Of a DNA stretch of 5,871 nucleotides, positions 1-5,871 are shown in pieces (the first letter of the stretch is position 1; the number at the start of each line of letters is the position of its first letter). The stretch comes from Rhodobacterales bacterium (GTDB lineage: Bacteria; Pseudomonadota; Alphaproteobacteria; Rhodobacterales; Rhodobacteraceae), in assembly GCA_025357355.1 (NCBI GenBank), contig JANXPK010000126.1:1-5871 (forward strand), read 5' to 3'. The position numbers were made by a program, and so were the translations under genes. The notes under the pieces were generated by a model, which had not been told where the DNA came from, ran no database searches, and saw nothing but the letters and a program-made list of their open reading frames with translations.

Positions 1-52
1 CGTGGGGCTACGCTAGGGTGCGTCTAAAGGCACAAGCCAGGCGGACCCGACA
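1..52 (+). other. Leader upstream of glgP, no clear promoter
   Basis: The short stretch before glgP contains an in-frame TAG at 14-16, which bars the gene from extending further upstream than base 17. I see no convincing -35/-10 pair. A weak purine patch (AGGCGGA, 39-45) lies 7 bases before the TTG start and is the only ribosome binding site candidate. The operon promoter, or an upstream glg gene, may lie outside the window. Confidence 0.4.
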
Positions 53-2444
<2,392 letters not shown>

Positions 2445-2446
<2 letters not shown>

Positions 2447-2449
2447 GGA
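2445..2449 (+). promoter_or_regulatory. glgB ribosome binding site overlapping the glgP stop
   Basis: GAGGA is formed partly by the glgP TGA stop codon (2444-2446) and lies 4 bases before the glgB ATG at 2454. The spacing is shorter than ideal. Because terminating glgP ribosomes would sit on this site, translational coupling of glgB to glgP is a reasonable inference. Confidence 0.65.
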
Positions 2450-2453
2450 CAGC

Positions 2454-4631
<2,178 letters not shown>

Positions 4632-4654
4632 TGCAAAAGGTCTGGCAATAACAA

Positions 4655-4668
4655 CGGCGGTAACGCCG
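4655..4668 (+). promoter_or_regulatory. Small hairpin in the glgB-glgC spacer
   Basis: CGGCG (4655-4659) pairs perfectly with CGCCG (4664-4668) around a GTAA loop, which in RNA fits the stable GNRA tetraloop pattern. It lies 6 bases before the glgC Shine-Dalgarno. No U-tract follows, so it is not a rho-independent terminator. A role in mRNA processing, stability or glgC translation is possible but only inferred, because a 5 bp stem in GC-rich DNA could be chance. Confidence 0.4.
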
Positions 4669-4674
4669 CATCTC

Positions 4675-4680
4675 GGGAGA
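4675..4680 (+). promoter_or_regulatory. glgC ribosome binding site
   Basis: GGGAGA ends 5 bases before the ATG at 4686 and supports that start. Another ATG at 4681-4683 is out of frame with glgC and closer than usual to the Shine-Dalgarno, so 4686 is preferred. Confidence 0.7.
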
Positions 4681-4685
4681 ATGAC

Positions 4686-5825
4686 ATGCAGCCACAACCC
4701 AACGCCCGACTTTCCTCGCAAGCCATGGCTTTCGTGCTGGCCGGGGGTCGCGGGTCGCGCCTGAAGGAGTTGACCGACTTTCGGGCCAAGCCAGCGGTCT
4801 ATTTTGGCGGCAAGACCCGGATCATCGACTTTGCGCTGTCGAACGCGCTGAATTCCGGCATCCGAAAGATGGCGATTGCGACGCAGTACAAGGCGCATTC
4901 GCTGATCCGGCACATGCAGCGCGGCTGGGGCTTCTTCCGGGCGGAACGCAACGAATATCTGGACATCCTGCCCGCGTCGCAACGGGTGAGCGAAAGCAAG
5001 TGGTATCTGGGCACGGCGGATGCGGTGACGCAGAACATCGACATCGTGGACAGCTATGGCATCAAATACGTGGTCGTGCTGGCAGGCGACCACATCTACA
5101 AGATGGACTACGAGATCATGCTGCAACAGCATGTCGATAGTGGTGCCGACGTGACGATTGGCTGTCTGACCGTGCCGCGGATGGAGGCAGTGGCGTTTGG
5201 CGTGATGCATGTCGACAAGGATATGCGGATCACCGCGTTCCTGGAAAAGCCGAAAGACCCGCCAAGCATTCCGGGCGATCCGGACCATGCCCTCGCCTCG
5301 ATGGGGATCTATGTCTTTGACTGGGCCTTTCTGCGCGATCTGCTGACCAGAGACGCCGAGGACCCCAATTCAAGCCACGATTTCGGCAACGATCTGATCC
5401 CGCAGATCGTCAAGAACGGCAAGGCGATGGCGCACCGGTTTGCCGACAGTTGCGTCAAGTCAGGATTGGAGAGCGAGCCCTATTGGCGCGACGTGGGGAC
5501 GGTGGACGCGTTTTGGCAGGCCAATATCGACCTGACCGATTTCGTGCCCAAGCTGGACATCTATGACCGCAGCTGGCCGATCTGGACCTATTCCGAGATC
5601 GTGCCGCCCGCCAAGTTCATCCATGATCAGGACGGACGGCGCGGCATGGCGGTGTCTTCGCTGGTGTCGGGCGACTGCATCGTCTCCGGCGCTTCGCTGC
5701 AGCTTGGCGCAATAAAATGGAGAACATCGTCTTCCACCGACCGTTCGGCCTGCGGATCGGTCGGAAGGCTTGCGGCCGATGACGACGCTGGCGTTTCAGA
5801 ATCCATCTTCATGTCAATAGCGTAG
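4686..5825 (+). CDS. glgC: Glucose-1-phosphate adenylyltransferase, C-terminal domain damaged
   Basis: Makes ADP-glucose and pyrophosphate from glucose-1-phosphate and ATP, the committed and usually allosterically controlled step of bacterial glycogen synthesis. The nucleotidyltransferase domain is intact: AGGRGSRLKELT at 19-30 with K35 in RAKPAV, GDHIYKMDY at 134-142 (D135 as the expected metal-binding catalytic Asp), LEKP with K188 as the expected glucose-1-phosphate lysine, SMGIYVF, and YWRDVGT with D269. Homology holds to about residue 338 (SGDCIVSGASL). The final 41 residues to the TAG at 5823-5825 are not a normal GlgC end. The family runs to about 420 residues, with a left-handed beta-helix domain needed for tetramer assembly and effector binding, and most of that is missing or unrecognisable. 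As read, the product is 379 residues and may be inactive or misregulated. The ATG is supported by GGGAGA at 4675. Gene identity is certain; the state of the 3' end is not. Confidence 0.93.
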   Translation: MQPQPNARLSSQAMAFVLAGGRGSRLKELTDFRAKPAVYFGGKTRIIDFALSNALNSGIRKMAIATQYKAHSLIRHMQRGWGFFRAERNEYLDILPASQRVSESKWYLGTADAVTQNIDIVDSYGIKYVVVLAGDHIYKMDYEIMLQQHVDSGADVTIGCLTVPRMEAVAFGVMHVDKDMRITAFLEKPKDPPSIPGDPDHALASMGIYVFDWAFLRDLLTRDAEDPNSSHDFGNDLIPQIVKNGKAMAHRFADSCVKSGLESEPYWRDVGTVDAFWQANIDLTDFVPKLDIYDRSWPIWTYSEIVPPAKFIHDQDGRRGMAVSSLVSGDCIVSGASLQLGAIKWRTSSSTDRSACGSVGRLAADDDAGVSESIFMSIA

Positions 5826-5871
5826 AGCTTTAGGAGAATAGAGTCAAGAAATGCACACGCGCATAAGTACA
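5697..5871 (+). other. Anomalous glgC 3' end: eroded beta-helix coding or a junction
   Basis: After the SGASL codons the expected GlgC beta-helix sequence (SLLFTGVR, then a VLP segment) is absent. In the glgC frame I still find VGRLA (gtc at 5760), DAGV (gac at 5784) and, after the TAG at 5823-5825, FRRIES (ttt at 5829). In order, these resemble the family stretches VGRxA, IDxGV and FRRTES, but the gaps between them are shorter than in the family consensus I remember. The last 76 bases are about 41 % GC, against about 65 % in a sampled glgC stretch, and use AGG, AGA, ATA and TCA codons that are uncommon elsewhere here. The options are a decayed glgC, sequence errors at a contig end, or fusion to unrelated DNA. 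The ATG at 5851 with AGGAG 14 bases upstream is too weak to call a gene. Confidence 0.5.
5737..5764. repeat. 7 bp inverted repeat within the anomalous glgC tail
   Basis: CCGACCG (5737-5743) is the exact reverse complement of CGGTCGG (5758-5764), separated by 14 bases. It lies in the region where GlgC homology fails. No T-tract follows, so it does not look like a terminator. It may be chance in GC-rich DNA, or a structure that promotes deletion or sequencing trouble. Confidence 0.35.

Noticed and set aside
5697..5702. CTGCAG (PstI) site exactly at the point where GlgC homology fails, suggesting a cloning chimera
   Set aside because: The same hexamer occurs at 83-88 and 1691-1696 in intact coding sequence, and residual GlgC-like motifs continue past it, so coincidence is likely.
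5819..5847. Minus-strand promoter-like pair TTGACT - 17 bases - TACGCT leading to an ATG at 5812
   Set aside because: Only the -35 and spacing are good. The predicted product would be leaderless and runs antisense into glgC with no recognisable protein. It lies in AT-richer DNA of doubtful quality, where such matches arise by chance.
5851..5871. Possible start of a downstream plus-strand gene (ATG at 5851, AGGAG at 5832)
   Set aside because: The spacing of 14 bases is too long, only seven codons are visible, and AGGAGA may instead encode the RR of a GlgC remnant.

Overview
The window holds three consecutive plus-strand genes of bacterial glycogen metabolism: glgP (glycogen phosphorylase), glgB (1,4-alpha-glucan branching enzyme) and the start of glgC (ADP-glucose pyrophosphorylase). 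The DNA is GC-rich with GC-rich third positions. The protein wording, especially GlgC, resembles Rhodobacterales-type Alphaproteobacteria, where glgP-glgB-glgC-glgA-glgX clusters occur. That placement is from memory of the families and is not the result of a search.

Layout: bases 1-52 are a short leader with no recognisable promoter. glgP (53-2446) starts at TTG. glgB (2454-4631) follows after 7 bases, with its ribosome binding site overlapping the glgP stop codon. A 54-base spacer carries a small hairpin and a good Shine-Dalgarno for glgC (4686-5825). The window ends 46 bases after the glgC stop. The usual next genes, glgA (glycogen synthase) and glgX (debranching enzyme), are not seen and would lie outside.

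The genes belong together functionally. GlgC makes ADP-glucose from glucose-1-phosphate and ATP, glycogen synthase polymerises it, GlgB adds alpha-1,6 branches, and GlgP releases glucose-1-phosphate from chain ends. GlgP and GlgB look full length, with all expected catalytic residues. GlgC has an intact catalytic domain, but its C-terminal beta-helix domain breaks down after residue 338. The next 175 bases do not read as a normal GlgC end, fall to about 41 % GC in the last 76 bases, and hold only scattered, compressed, collinear islands resembling the family C-terminus, the last of them beyond an in-frame TAG. This is either a decayed glgC 3' end, a low-quality sequence end, or a junction with other DNA.

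I found no sign of a new biological system. Apart from the damaged glgC end, this is an ordinary glycogen operon segment.
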